From Bullera alba (Eukaryota > Basidiomycota > Tremellomycetes > Tremellales > Bulleraceae), in assembly GCA_001600095.1 (NCBI GenBank), contig BCIX01000005.1:502523-566522 (forward strand): DNA of 64,000 nucleotides, written 5' to 3'. Shown in pieces: positions 1-11,631 of this stretch (position 1 is its first letter; each line of letters begins with the position of its first letter). The notes beneath the pieces are model-generated. The model was not told where the DNA came from. It saw only the letters and a list, made by a program, of their open reading frames with translations, and made no database searches. Made by a program: the position numbers and the translations under genes.

Positions 1-63
1 CTCCGACGCGACCAACGCCTCTAAAGTCGCACCTTCTCGTCTACAACGTACGCTGACTCCTAG

Positions 64-2030
64 CTCAGACCGCGCCTCCCGGCTTGTCCCTCGCCAGGAC
101 CAACCTCGGCCCCACGCAATCCATCCTCGAGATCTCTGAGCGCATGGGCAAGATGGGCGAGTCCGTCCATGAGATCACATACGCCATGGACGAGGACGAG
201 ACGGACAACTACATCGTTTCGGAGACTCTTGGCGCTATCTCCACTTCGCCATGCGATGTTGAAACCGACTGGCATTTCTCAGCTCGTGCCGCCGCATGGG
301 TCACCCAGGAGGACAAGGACGATCAAGCGGTCATCGAGGTTCTGAACGCGGTCATACCGTCGTCCCCGGTACAATCGCCCCCATCGCCCAATCCGGCGGG
401 TATACCCAAACGAGCCCGTCTGTCCCAAGGCTGCTCCGACTACAAGCGCCGAAAGGGAGTGGTGGTTCCCGGTCGGAAAGGTTCCCGAGCGGTATTGCGC
501 ATCGGCGCCAAGACGAACGGTCTGCGAAGCTGCTCCGGCTCTCATCAGAGATCACAATCAACCTCGTCCAGCACTTCCTCTGGGGACGAGTCCGAGGCGG
601 AGGATCTAGTGGACGGTGTCTCATCGTCAAACTCTGCTCGAGCATCATCTCCGAGTGACGAGCATGCCTTCCCCACGCGATATGTCAACGCCAATATCCA
701 TCACGAGCGGCTTCCAGGTCAACACACCACTGCGAAACTGAGGCGAAAGTCGCCCTCATCGCTCCTCCCGATTCGAGAACGTCGACAGCACGTCTCAGTG
801 TCCCGAGGATCCAAATTCGCCCGACCGACCGTCGCCGTGGTCGGGCAGATGCTCTTGGCTGCCGTCCAGGCCGTCCAGGGAGATCGCCTGAGGCGAAGGG
901 AGGCCATGGCAAAGCACCACAAGAGGACATTCGGCTATCAGCCATCCACCAACCCTGATCAGTGGGGGATCATCGTTCCACCCGTGCAGAAGATGACGAG
1001 GGGCGGTGTTCGCTTGAGCCGATGGAGTCTGAAGACGCTCAAGCGGCGAGCAGCTCGAGATCTTCGTCGACGGATCGCCGATCACGCTTGGAGAATGCGA
1101 AATACCGAGATGACCACTCTTCCACCACCGTTGATCTCGCCAAACTCGATCCCCTGCGCTCTCCTCCCTCCCAGCCCTCCATCGTCCCCAGCGCCATCCA
1201 CAATCGAGTCGGAGCTTTCTATCCCGGACAGCCCGCCCGTCTACTGCGACCCCTGTGCGAACCCCCTCATCGTCAGGCCAAACCTGAGTCAAAGGCCTCG
1301 AGTCAACATCCCCCAAATGGAGACTAGTGCTCTGCCCGCGTACCGATGGCTCGGACGACAAGGTGGCGGGCAATACAATCGAAGGTCGCCGTCCCCACCG
1401 CCGCCATTCAACGCGCAGACCGATTGTCAAGTGGTCATTGCGGCGCGATTCATCGACGACGACGAGAGCGAGGAAGAGCGTCGACTCATCGCCAGAGTCA
1501 GGCCCGGTGGTCTTTCCGACGTCGATGAGATCGACAACATGACCCAACCCACGGCTGTCACTCTGGGAGAAATGTCCGTGGGTATCACACTGGGAGGGAC
1601 CACGGGCCGAGGAGGCAACCAGCCTCGACGATTGGGCTCGCCAATCATGATTGGATCGTTCCCCTCATCGTCCAATCGCTCCACACGGTCGATCTCGGTG
1701 GAAGTCATGCCAGACGATGTTGAGGATGACGAATCGTTCATTGAGGACCAAATGGCATCAGAGACTGGTCCAGGTTCACCAATGATCCACGCCCCTGTGC
1801 CCAGTAGGCCCTTTGACTTTCGATTCGCTTCCAACCTCGAGTCGTCGTTCCCCATCACACTCTCCCGCCGTCACGACGTCCGAGATGGACACGACGTGGA
1901 GGACATGTTCGACGTCGAGGTCGAGGACGAGGCGGATCTCGGACTGGATGACGATCAGTGGGAGGATCAAGAGGAGCAACCAGCTTCTGGGGGACTGAGC
2001 GGCTGGATCCGCAGTCTCTGGAGGCGATAG
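64..2030 (+). CDS. Unknown Ser/Pro-rich protein, 3' part only (5' end outside window)
   Basis: The open frame runs to a TAG at 2028-2030. No ATG fits the 5' end: the frame is closed by a TGA at 54-56, and a branch-like GCTGAC followed by CTAG at 53-63 looks like an intron acceptor, so the coding exon probably begins near 64 and the gene starts outside the window. The visible ~650 residues are largely low complexity, rich in Ser, Pro, Arg and acidic residues, with a basic middle (about residues 260-340), a Pro-rich stretch, and a strongly acidic tail just before a Trp-containing C-terminus (SGWIRSLWRR). I recognise no domain. The protein looks mostly disordered. Confident as coding from the length of the open frame; function unknown. 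Confidence 0.7.
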
Positions 2031-2669
2031 TGTCCTGGAGACACGGGAACGAGCGCTGGACGCGAGGAGGAGGAGAGGCTGGTCGACAGAGCTGGACTCG
2101 TCGGTACAACGGGAAACAGGGTCGCCTCGAACGAAATCACGAAAAGAAACCAATACGTATCGCCATTCAAGTGCTTGTTGTTCCATCACCCATATGTCAA
2201 CCTTTTCCCGCATGCCCAGAAGCCAAACGAAACATAAAGGGTCATCACGAGTTGACGTCGACATTGTATTACTAGTCTAGTCACTATCGCTGCGTCGTCT
2301 ATTACCCATGCAGAGCATCTTGCCGAACCCAATGCGTTGACAGTCCAAGGCGGAGCTGAGTTGGCCGTGAGACCTGCCTCGGCAAGGTGTCCTCGCTACG
2401 AAACTCAACCCGCAAAATATCTCTACTCGGGCTCGTATCGCAGGTCAATGACGACCGTCCTGAGACCGGTGAATCCACTCGTGAGCGTCCGTATGTGCAT
2501 AGACCATCGCTGCTTGGGTCTGGCGATATAGATTGGCTACAGACTTCTTACTCGACTTCTTCATCTTCCCCTTTGCAAACTTCACGCATGCCCTTGCACT
2601 GCTTAACCTGGCGCCTCGCACTCGGCACTCTACTCGTACTCAGCTTCGCTCGGCGGCGCGGCGGCGACT
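2031..2669. other. Convergent intergenic region between the unknown gene and trehalase
   Basis: About 640 bases between two convergent genes, presumably both 3' UTRs. Short open frames here show no family resemblance. I see no RNA gene or repeat. Confidence 0.6.
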
Positions 2670-5600
2670 AGTCCCTGGGGATCCTGTACCCCTGGAACAG
2701 CCTTACTGCACTCTGACCCGTCGTGTTCGCAGTGACTGGCGCAGAGGTGCTGTTGGTGATCTCGACAATAGGGATCAAAGGGCAAGTTGGCTCTGGGAGG
2801 TATTGCCCGTATTCGCCCGCTATCCACAGGACGACACCGTTCGTCCAGCCAAACCCGACTTGAACGGTATACTCTCCTCCGCCTCCAGCGGCATCAGGCT
2901 CAGTCGCGTTGAACTAGCAGAGAGCGTCAGCTCTCTCCCTTTTTCCTTCTCTTCCTCCTTCCCACTCCTCTCCCGAGGCAAAAGAACATGGACGCACCTT
3001 TTCGAACATGACGCCCGTCTGATCAGGGGTATACGTCCCAGTCGAGTTGAGATCGCTTATTGGCAATTGGGTCAACAACCCCTCAATCTCCCCACCGGTC
3101 GAATACCAAGAACAAAACGCCGCCTGCATGTATCTAGACGTGTAGTGTCAGCGCCGTGGTAAGAATCGGGTCGGCGAAGCAGGATGGGGACGTACCGGTT
3201 GGCATATTCGATCGAGAGGGCCAATGGCCACGGCTTGCCCTCTGCCTCGGGCACAGAGAGCGAGGTGTTTCCAATTGTGGACTGTGGCTGGACTGGAATG
3301 TCCGTCTCGTTGACGCCTAGTTGACCCTGCGTGACTCCGCCATAGGCGAGAGTGAGATTGTTGAGAGTGCTGGCGTTGGCAATGACTCGTCCGAGGGTCT
3401 CGAACGACTTGATAGTGGTGTCTGCAAAGCAGCGTTAGTAGCGCTTCTGGGAGCAATGCTCAAAAGTGGAGACTCACGAAGCGTAGGTGGCCAGCTGGTC
3501 GAAGAGGGCGAAGTAGTCAGTAATCGTACCCAATCACTGACACTAGAGTCCAAATGACTGATCACTCACGCATTGGGGAAGTCCTGGGAGGCACGTGATC
3601 GTCAGCTACTTCTCCTGTGTGAAAAAAACGGGTAGCTATGCTCACCCAGTTCAATCCCGACTCGTAAAGCGAGTTGACGCTCGGCAGCCCTGCGTACTTG
3701 CCAAGCAGGTATCGCTGTCCCGAGACGATCGCCAGAGCCAACGTCTCGTTGTTTGTCAACTCTGTCGGCGTGATGTTTTGCCAGAGGGGGAAAGTGCCAG
3801 AGGGGGTATACACCTCGCTCCTGTCATTTCCAGTAGTGTTAAAGTCGTAGAACCAGCTGGGGATCGTTAGCATTTGGCCAGAATCAAGTTGGGACCGTAG
3901 GGCGTCAGCCCAAGGGAAGCACTCACGCCTTTTCGACATCCCAGTGGAGATCGAGGGTGGCATCGTAAAACTCCTGCGCTCTTTGCCTGTTGTAAGCCAG
4001 CTCGGCGGACCAATTGCCCATAGCGCCCATGGAGCTGTTCGTCATGGTCGAATTTGTACCACTCGTGCTATTTGCCGAGGTCGAGTTTGTGCCCATTCCT
4101 TGGGACATGTTCGCCCATAGCTCATAGTAGTTCGCAAGCTAGCCACGTCAGCTGAATTTTCCCATGGGCAGTGTGAGAGAGTGCTCACCAGAGCGTGATC
4201 ACCGGCGAGCAAAGCTGTCAGATCGACAGGGATAATGGCTCTGGCGTTGAGCTGTCGCAACGCGGGGTCGTTGGAGGTGAGGTTCAGGATCTTTTCTTTA
4301 CACCATCGGACAGAGTAGTCCCAGCCTGACTCGGCTCCAGTCGCCAGTTCGGCATAGAGAGCCGCTTGTTCCGTCTCATTAAGCATGGGCGACGACTCGT
4401 GTACGGTCAAAAAGTCCTCCACGTAGCCCTGCACGCAGTCAGCATTGCAGTGACGGAAAGCAGGGACTAGATGGCGAGGGGGAGGCGTAGCTCACCTCTG
4501 GCCTCGGAGCGGTGTTGTTGACGTTGTAATGAGCGATAAAGTACTCTCGGCCGGTGTATGGCGAGGTGACGTTGATGCCCCTATTCTCGTCCCACCACCT
4601 CATCTCGGTCTACGAGCCTGCGTCAGAGGTCATGCTTGTCGTTGTACGGTGGACTGACCGATCCGAGGGGAAGAGCCCTTTCGAGAACACTGTAGTTACC
4701 CGTGACTTTGACATAGGCGTCGACCATCTGTGGATCTTGATCAGCACAGTCTACATTGGGACTAGGCACTATAGCTTACCTGCACAAAGACGGGCGGCTG
4801 AGATCTGTTCAAGTAGTATTTCCTGGGTACCCTGTCAGCACGCAGCACGAATCACCCTCCCCTCGGGGCTGGACACACCTTCCACCGTTGGGAATGAAGC
4901 CGTATACCTTGGTCAGAAATCAGCTTCACCAAATCAGATCCTGGTGGGCAACCCCTCACCTCGATGAAGTCCATCATGTTGGACAACAGGTCCCAGGCAT
5001 AATTGTACAGCTCGGAGTGGAGGAGCCCCTCCATGATCCACAGACTGTCCCAGTAGTAGATCTACAACGTGCCCACAGCGTCAGTACAGCAGTATATCAG
5101 AAGAATGGACTCACCTCTCTGTATCGACCGCCTGGGACGACGATTGTGTTGTTCAGAGGAATCAAGCTGGACTCGCAGTCGTCCGGACCGGAACACACGG
5201 CCGTCTGGTTGGTCTCCCTGGCGCTCGGTATCAGCCCGCCATACTCTAAAGCCTAGAAAGGACCTGCCTGATGAGAAGACTCCAGTACGAATTCACGACG
5301 CTGACCCATCCTCTAAGCACGGGATCCTCGACATTGTCGAGGATAGCTGGGTTTTCGACGAAACCCTCGATCTCAATCTGATTCAGCTCGAGGCCTTCTC
5401 CTTGCTGGGGACGGGGATCAGCACGTTGAGATTGCAAAGAGAACACTGGTCGACTCACAAAGTATTCGTTGACGAAATTCTCGATATCCTGGATTGTCCG
5501 GTTGGACGGCAGAGCATCGTAAGCCGCCAGAGTCTCATTGAGCGTGCCTCTCGTTGGCTACGACGTAGTTAGCGGCCTTCCCGGGCACAAGCTGCATTTT

Positions 5601-6087
5601 GTTTTCATAGCCCACCTTGTCCGGGAACGTCTACAAGGGGTCAGTATACTGGTCATGATAGCTCTTGCCCTTGTGGATACCACTCACCTTGCTGTCCGGG
5701 AAGATCCTGGCGAGCTGAACATCTTGCAGGAGCTATTAAAGAGTAAGCGGCTGCCTTCTGTAGCGGATTGCGACTCGGCTTACCGCTCCCGGGCAGTACA
5801 CGTCCGGTCCACCATTATTGCACCAGCCTACACACGGTCAGCGTCAGCCATCATTGGCTTTAGCTGTACCAGCCGGAACGAGCGGGCTCACCCTGCAACG
5901 GGGGGTACTCCCCCTGACCGGGCACGGGGGCGTTGAGCGCTGCCGTTGCCGATGGTACAGCTGTAGTCACCGGAGTCGGGCTGAAAGCGGACGACGAGCC
6001 GACATCCGAGGTCGCGGTCGTATTGGCATTCTGACCCAGGACGGAGGGGATTATCGCTGCCACAAGGACAGCTGTCTTGCTGAGCAT
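2670..6087 (-). CDS. Secreted acid trehalase, glycoside hydrolase family 37 (many introns)
   Basis: Hydrolyses trehalose to two glucose, probably outside the cell or in the vacuole. The start chosen (6087) opens with a signal peptide (MLSKTAVLVAAIIPSVLG) and a Ser/Thr-rich stretch. An in-frame ATG 57 nt upstream at 6144 would bury the signal and is less likely. Conserved GH37 blocks in order: PGGRYRE followed by YYWDSLW near 5130-5040 (trehalase signature 1), the ESGWDYSVRW block near 4310, IIPVDLTALL near 4230, WDFPNAWPP assembled across introns at 3640-3490 (signature 2, with Asn in place of the leading Gln), and a GGGGEY then GFGWTNGVVLW block near 2880-2830. More than ten short introns were joined by eye. 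The TAG is at 2670-2672. It is divergent from RRP7. An Asn-Ser/Thr-rich insert lies at about 4000-4100. Family assignment is secure; individual splice sites are less so. Confidence 0.9.
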
Positions 6088-6692
6088 GTTGTATAATGAA
6101 CCGCAGTGGATCAGAGAGAAGAACACGAATGCTTGATTCTCCAACTCTGGTTGCTTCTATACTGTTCATCCACTGGCTAAACCTCTGGCCGACTGGCTAA
6201 TTGCTTGACATCATGCAAAGGGCAGCTGACTATAGTCTCTACTCGTTCCTGCGCCAGAAGCCAGTGTCAAGTCAAGTTAGGCTCTCTTCTCTGAGACACG
6301 GTATAGTCTTGGTACTCTGATTCCCTGCATCCCTGCGTCTCCCAAGGTCTCCCCGCTTGGTCCACACACTCACATCCGCCCTCATCCTCCCTCATCCTCA
6401 GCCGTCGACGTCTTCTGACTGCAGGATCCCAAGTCTGACCAGGTCTGACCCAAGTGGAAATTGTCAGAAGAAAAAGATGATGACGTCAAGCTGCAGTTCC
6501 GGCCCGAAAGTTGCCGCAAGCTGGAGATCTGCTTCCGAGCACAGTCACGGACATCTACCCATCTCCGAAGAAATGTTGAGATCGTTCGCGGAGAGTTGAC
6601 TTCTGGTTGACTAGTTGCACCTTGCTTGCACCCCTGCACAGTGTACCATCATCTCAAGGGGCACGGTGGAACCAACACGTACAACTATCAAC
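6088..6692. promoter_or_regulatory. Divergent promoter region of trehalase and RRP7, with a CRE-like palindrome
   Basis: 605 bases between two divergent starts. It holds one perfect CRE-type palindrome, TGACGTCA, at 6481-6488, and two perfect or near-perfect 10-nt tandem duplications (6381-6400 and 6431-6450). No convincing gene is seen inside. Confidence 0.5.
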
Positions 6693-7981
6693 ATGCCCAA
6701 GGCTTCGAGTAGCGCCAAGGCCGGCAAGAAGCCAGTCAAATCAACTTCTCAAGCATCCACCATCAAGCACACCAGCGCGAGCACTTCTACCAAATCCTCG
6801 CCCAAGCTATACTCCTCCTTCGTCCCCATCCCACTTTCCATCCCGTCGCCAGTCCCCATCCCCTCGTCATCCTCCAAGTCACTCACTCACACCACGCACT
6901 ACATCTATGTTCGACCTCACAAGGCCGTCAAAGAGGCTTCGATATTCGACTCCCAAGACGGCGAAGGTTCTTCAACCGACGAGAATGGTCGAAAGATGTT
7001 CGTGGCGAATCTCCCGGTCGACATCACGGAGCGAGATCTGCGGATAGTCTTTGGCCGATGGGGCGTCATCGAGTCGATAGACTTCACCGGGCTCGGAGAT
7101 GGGGACACGTTAGCCAAAGCGGTTCTAGATCTGCAAGCGGATGACTCCGACTCGGACGATGAAGAAGACGACACTGCAGATCAAGGTGAAGATGGACAAG
7201 GGGACGATCAGAGGGCAGAGCCTACGTTTACAGGAACATCAAAGCCATATCTGCCCCGAAGGCTACGACCGAGAAAGAAACCAGTGTTGCCACCATCGGT
7301 ACCGACAATCACACCATTACCGCCCTTGTGCCCCCGAGCCACGCCTTACGGTTTGAGCGGGACCCGCTGTTGTCATATCACGTTTCTCGATTCCGTCACA
7401 GTTTCCAACGTCATGTCACATCCGACGTCCAGTGTCATCTCCTTGGCGCAATATGGTGGTGCGCTAAGTTCCTCCAGTAAAGCGCAGAGCAACCCCTCCG
7501 GACTGCAATACTACCTCAACCTCCATACCAGCCTGCGTCCCGATCTGGGGGATGTGAAGGAATTCGCCGACTCGTCAATGGCGCGATTCGATCATCTGCA
7601 GTCGATGCTGCTCTCCTCCCGAGCGAAGAAGACCGGTGCCGGGGCGTTGGTCGACGAAGATGGCTTCACGGTCGTCGTCCGAGGTGGGAGGTATGGCCGG
7701 ACCGGAGGTCGAGGCAAGGGTGTCGCTGGCGTCGGTGTCGCCTCGAGAGGTTTCGCAAAGGGAGCTCTGGACGAGCCAAAGAAGGGAGGAGCGGCCGAGC
7801 TCGAGGGGTTCTACAAATTCCAAAAGGTGGAGAAGAAGAGAAAGGGTGAGTCGAGGCGGTGTCCATGCTGGTGTACTGCTGACCTCTGAATCCAGAACTT
7901 GCAAACCTGCGCGCAAAGTTCGAGCAGGACAAGGAGAAGGTCGAGGAGATGAAGCGCAACAAGCGGTTCAAGCCGTACTAG
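6693..7981 (+). CDS. RRP7: Ribosomal RNA-processing protein 7 (SSU processome, UTP-C)
   Basis: Rrp7 is a nucleolar pre-40S assembly factor of the UTP-C module with an RRM-like fold and a basic C-terminal helix. Exon 1 is 6693-7845, exon 2 is 7896-7981; the 50-nt intron (GTGAG...CTGAC...CCAG) splits the E of the diagnostic C-terminus KKRKELANLRAKFEQDK and ...RNKRFKPY. The N-terminus is basic and Ser/Thr-rich; an RRM-like block (MFVANLPVDITERDLRIVFG) lies near 7000-7060, followed by an acidic loop (DDSDSDDEEDD) and a Gly/Arg-rich segment near 7690. The ATG at 6693 is preferred over the open frame upstream because it has a good A-rich context and gives the basic N-terminus expected. Convergent with the next gene. 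Confidence 0.92.
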
Positions 7982-8532
7982 CGACTGGCTGTGGAAAGGT
8001 GTTGAGAAGACGATTACGGGATGGGTCTGTGCTATTGAGTACATCCCCGATTCTGTCCGTTGCCGTCTGCGTTCAGAGGTATTGGATCCGGTCTTGCATG
8101 AGGTGTATGTATGTAATCCTGGAACCCTCCCTGGGACGTTGAAAGCTGCAATTCTGCTGCATCGTTCTCCCTCTGTCTATTCTCCTGGGATGAGCAGATC
8201 TTCCGACTTGACTGATCATCTGTCTATCAACCCCAAATTAGTAAACTGGAGTTGTCCATGCGAATGAACACTCTCTTGAGTTCGCTGTGAGGCCATCTTT
8301 TCAGCTTGCTCCGCTTGCGATCTTGCTACGCTTGCGATGAAGACTTTGATCTGATACTAACCTGTCCGCGAACGGTAGCGCTGATGCACGAGTATATGCA
8401 TTATGCTGGATCCAATTGGACTGCCTCGGGCAGACGGGACTGCGCGTCCGTATGACGCCAAGAGGCGATCATGCCAGGCGATTGTGTTCCTATTATCCAT
8501 CTCTACGTCTATCCTCAGTCCTGTCCCCTTCT
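7982..8532. other. Convergent intergenic region (3' UTRs of RRP7 and the Mit_KHE1 gene)
   Basis: 550 bases between convergent stops. The only structure noted is a 17-nt tandem repeat at 8305-8338. No RNA gene seen. Confidence 0.6.
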
Positions 8533-9969
8533 CTAGGCACTCTTGCCATCCTGCTTTGCGCTGCCTTGCTCCGCTGTGGCCGCCGCAGACTTTGCATCCG
8601 CCGCCCGAAGCCTCAACTCTGCCTGCTCTACCGCTCTATTGATGTCTATGACCTCGTTGGCCCGAAGGTCGAACATTCTCGATATCAGGGGCACCTGGTT
8701 CAACGTCAACAGTACATCCGGGTGAACGGGCGTCGTGGGCAATGGCGTCGATGATGATGACCGGTTTGTCTGCGTTTTCGACTCTGAGGAAGCGTTGTAG
8801 ACCATCGATTTGGGGGTGGCTGTACCGTCGATCGAGCCTTGTTCGCCCTTTGCCTGTTTTGGCAACTCGTCCTCTCCACCCTGTTTCGACGCCGGGGAGG
8901 CTGGGGGCGAGATGACTGATTTGGCCTCGTTTTCTAGGCCTTTGGAGGATGTAGAGTCCGGAGCTCGATTCTCCTCGCCTTCTGGCGCCACAGACATTCC
9001 CCTCGAAGCATACACCTCGTCCAGCTCTGCGCTGGACGACTTCTCCACGATCATCCCGTGTTTCAACAATGAGTCGAGGTACGTCGCCCCTCGATACGCC
9101 TTGTAATGGGACCAAGCACGCCAGAGGACGTAGAAGAGGGGGAAATTGGGCAAAATGGGGATGATAGCGAATGGCCATGTGAGCGGGGATCTGGAGATGG
9201 CGGATAAGCGATCGAGCAGGTGTAGCTGTGATTGTGATCGGACTACTCACAGGATGATTGCCCGTTTCATCATCTTGCGATGATACGGTATTCTATGCGA
9301 CAGTTGTCGATGTAGTTTTGGTAATAGACTCGGCAAGGGCTGATCCTTCAAAGTCGGCTTGAGCAAGGGGATCTTCGAGCACCCTGGAGTCAGCGACTTT
9401 CCCCCCTATACTATCCTCGACACCCCTGACGCTCGACTCACCTCGATCTTGCCCTCGACGATCTCTTTGCCATCCTTGTCCCGACTGAACCGCACCCCTT
9501 GGTTCTCACTTATCGCCTTCAGAGCCCATTCCTCGTATTCGATCTTGTCCATCAATCCCTCGCCCTTGCTGTAGAACCAGTACATCCACGATTTCTTGTC
9601 CTTCTCCCCGAGCTTCAACCACTGATCCGACGCCTTGTCCAGGGCCCATTTGACTCTGCGGGCTGCCGCCGAGGAATGCTTGAGCGATTCGGGCGTTGGA
9701 TCCGGCTGTTGCACGTGAAAGAGGAGGAGTGGTGTCCTTGCCTTTGCTCTACTTGCCTGGGCGACACTATCACCGGCATCAACCGCATTCTGGACCGTGG
9801 TGCTGGGATTGGGCGATGGACTTTGAGTGTCCGAGGGAAAGGGGCTATTGGCGGATGCTGGACTTGACACGGGGCTTGGGCTGGAATGCCGGGGCAGTCG
9901 GGCTAGCGGTAATGCCAATATACGAAACTGTCTCGGTTTAAGCGCCTTCCCAGCTATGCTCGATGCCAT
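8533..9969 (-). CDS. MRX19: Mitochondrial K+/H+ exchange-related protein (Mit_KHE1 family)
   Basis: Three exons: 9969-9442, 9372-9251 and 9190-8533, joined in frame. The joined core reads PLLKPTLKDQPLPSLLP, then RKMMKRAIILSPLTWP, then FAIIPILPNFPLFYVLWRAW, then SHYKAYRGATYL. This is the signature of the Pfam Mit_KHE1 family, whose yeast member YDL183C (Mrx19) is an inner-membrane protein implicated in mitochondrial K+/H+ exchange. The N-terminus (residues 1-45) is Arg/Ser/Pro-rich without acidic residues, fitting a mitochondrial presequence. The hydrophobic PLTWPFAIIPILPNFPLFYVL stretch is the likely membrane segment. The C-terminal ~180 residues are charged, Ser-rich and probably disordered, ending in an Ala-rich helix. 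It is divergent from the next gene (263 bp apart). Confidence 0.85.
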
Positions 9970-10232
9970 CTTGCCCGGGTGAGTATGCGACCTGAAGGCG
10001 GTCCGAGGTGAAGTCTTCAGTCAAGTATATCAAGAAACTGAGAAGAACACCACGCGTTGTCTCTTCCGTTGAAGCAATTTTTGGACACCGCGAATCGCAT
10101 CGAGCCGAGGCCGAGCATTTTCAAGTAGTGCGTCATCAAAGCTGCAGCAAGTGATCGACAAGATCTGATCTATAGCTGTATCGATGCATAGGTGACAAGC
10201 CAACTCTATCAACTGACACCACACACTCTACC

Positions 10233-11143
10233 ATGGCGACGACATCAGCCACCCACGAGCCACCGGCACAGTCTGCCCAGGCGAACAAGTTGGAAAAGGC
10301 AAAGGTCAATCTGAAATACCTTGCCTTTGGAGCTTCAGCCGGTGTCGCTCCTGCTTCACTGACAACCAGGTCATTCCTCACCACCACGAGGTAGGTGGCA
10401 GACGTTCACGCTATCACTTGGATCTCTGCCGGACGGTGGAGATTGGCTGGGGCGAAGCGGGCTACGGCTGATGAAAGCTGAGCTTAGATACGTACTGAGA
10501 TACGTGATCAGACGGTTGATCCGGTATGCGAAATACGCAGCTATAGGCGGGATAGCGGCCGTGCTGGGTGGCACGCTCTTAGGGACATTGGGCAGTGGGA
10601 TTGCCTTCTTTGCTGCACCCAGTCTGGGCGTGGGCATGGGGTTGGGCGTGTTGACTGCTGTGACAAAGGTGAGCAAGGAGCTAAGCCGGGTCGAGCACTC
10701 TGGAACGGGGATGGAGAAGGAAAGAGGTCTCGTGTACTGCAAGGAGTCCAGGAAGGCACGCGATGTGCCTTGCAAGCCCCACTTGACCACTTGACCTGCT
10801 GGAAATACGATGCTCGATTTCGAAAACCCCTGCAGCCAAGACGATCTCTACATCACGGAACGTTTCTGTAGTGCATCACTCGAACCCTCCATCTTTGCCC
10901 TTCCTGCGTCTTCGGACTTCCCTCATCACCCTGCACGCGCTTCGTGCTCTGCTAACGCCTCCTCAGTTCGGCTGGAGACACCGCGGGAATCACTTCCGAT
11001 GGGGAGGCGCTCTGGACGACGTCAAAGCGAGAGCGGCCTCGGGGGCAGATGGCGCATCTGACGAAGCTACCGATGCGAAGAAGTCAGATGCAGCCTCAAG
11101 GCGGTCAGATTCGAATCGGCAGGACGTCTGGATGCGGGCTTAG
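10233..11143 (+). CDS. Small unknown glycine-zipper membrane protein
   Basis: I assemble three exons: 10233-10390, 10488-10668 and 10967-11143 (TAG 11141-11143), all in phase, giving about 172 residues. The N-terminus is Ala/Thr/Gln-rich. The middle exon carries a basic segment (YVLRYVIRRLIRYAKY) followed by a long Gly/Ala/Leu-rich hydrophobic stretch (GGIAAVLGGTLLGTLGSG, then FFAAPSLGVGMGLGVLTA) that would form one or two membrane helices with a glycine zipper. The tail is charged (WRHRGNHFRW followed by acidic/Ala repeats). The second intron, about 298 nt, is long for this window and could hide a small exon. I recognise no family. Confidence in the presence of a gene is good; in the exact model moderate. 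Confidence 0.65.
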
Positions 11144-11631
11144 CTAGTACATGGACACTGTGTGATGGATGCTCTTGGTGATGCGGGATGCGGGATGGCG
11201 ACTTAAGGCCTTGAGGGTTGGACTTGGATTGGCCATTCTCGCGTGGTATATTTCATCAGTAGACAAATGAGAGACGGGCATGCTGCCAGCTTCCACGACG
11301 TCACAGCTTGACGCTCTCAGTACATTAGTGGTCTGTATGTGGTCGTTATCGACTAGCCCGAGCGCATCCACACTGAAGGCCCTCTTCGGCCATCTTGTCA
11401 ATGATAGTTGACCAGCCCACAGTGAACCCAAGCGATGTCGAGTCTCAGTCGGCAGCCTGTGTCCTCTAGCCTCGAAGTGTCGGTGTTCAATGTGTTGGCA
11501 GAGTTAGCAGTCCCTGCTGATTGACACCGCCAACGTCCCGCCCATCCCGATCCTGCGCTAACACCTCGGGACATCCGCGCAGCTCGAATCAATACATGGC
11601 ATCGACTATCACCCCCAGACCCGATATGCAC

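Noticed and set aside
795..1547. 250-codon minus-strand open frame inside the first gene
   Set aside because: Antisense to a longer open frame with typical codon use; composition is that of a shadow frame.
2533..3162. 209-codon plus-strand open frame opposite the trehalase 3' end
   Set aside because: It overlaps the conserved GFGWTNG trehalase block on the other strand and has no domain of its own.
10669..10966. tRNA-like B box (GGTTCGAGT on the minus strand) in the long intron of the small membrane-protein gene
   Set aside because: The flanking bases do not form a T stem and no acceptor stem or A box can be placed.
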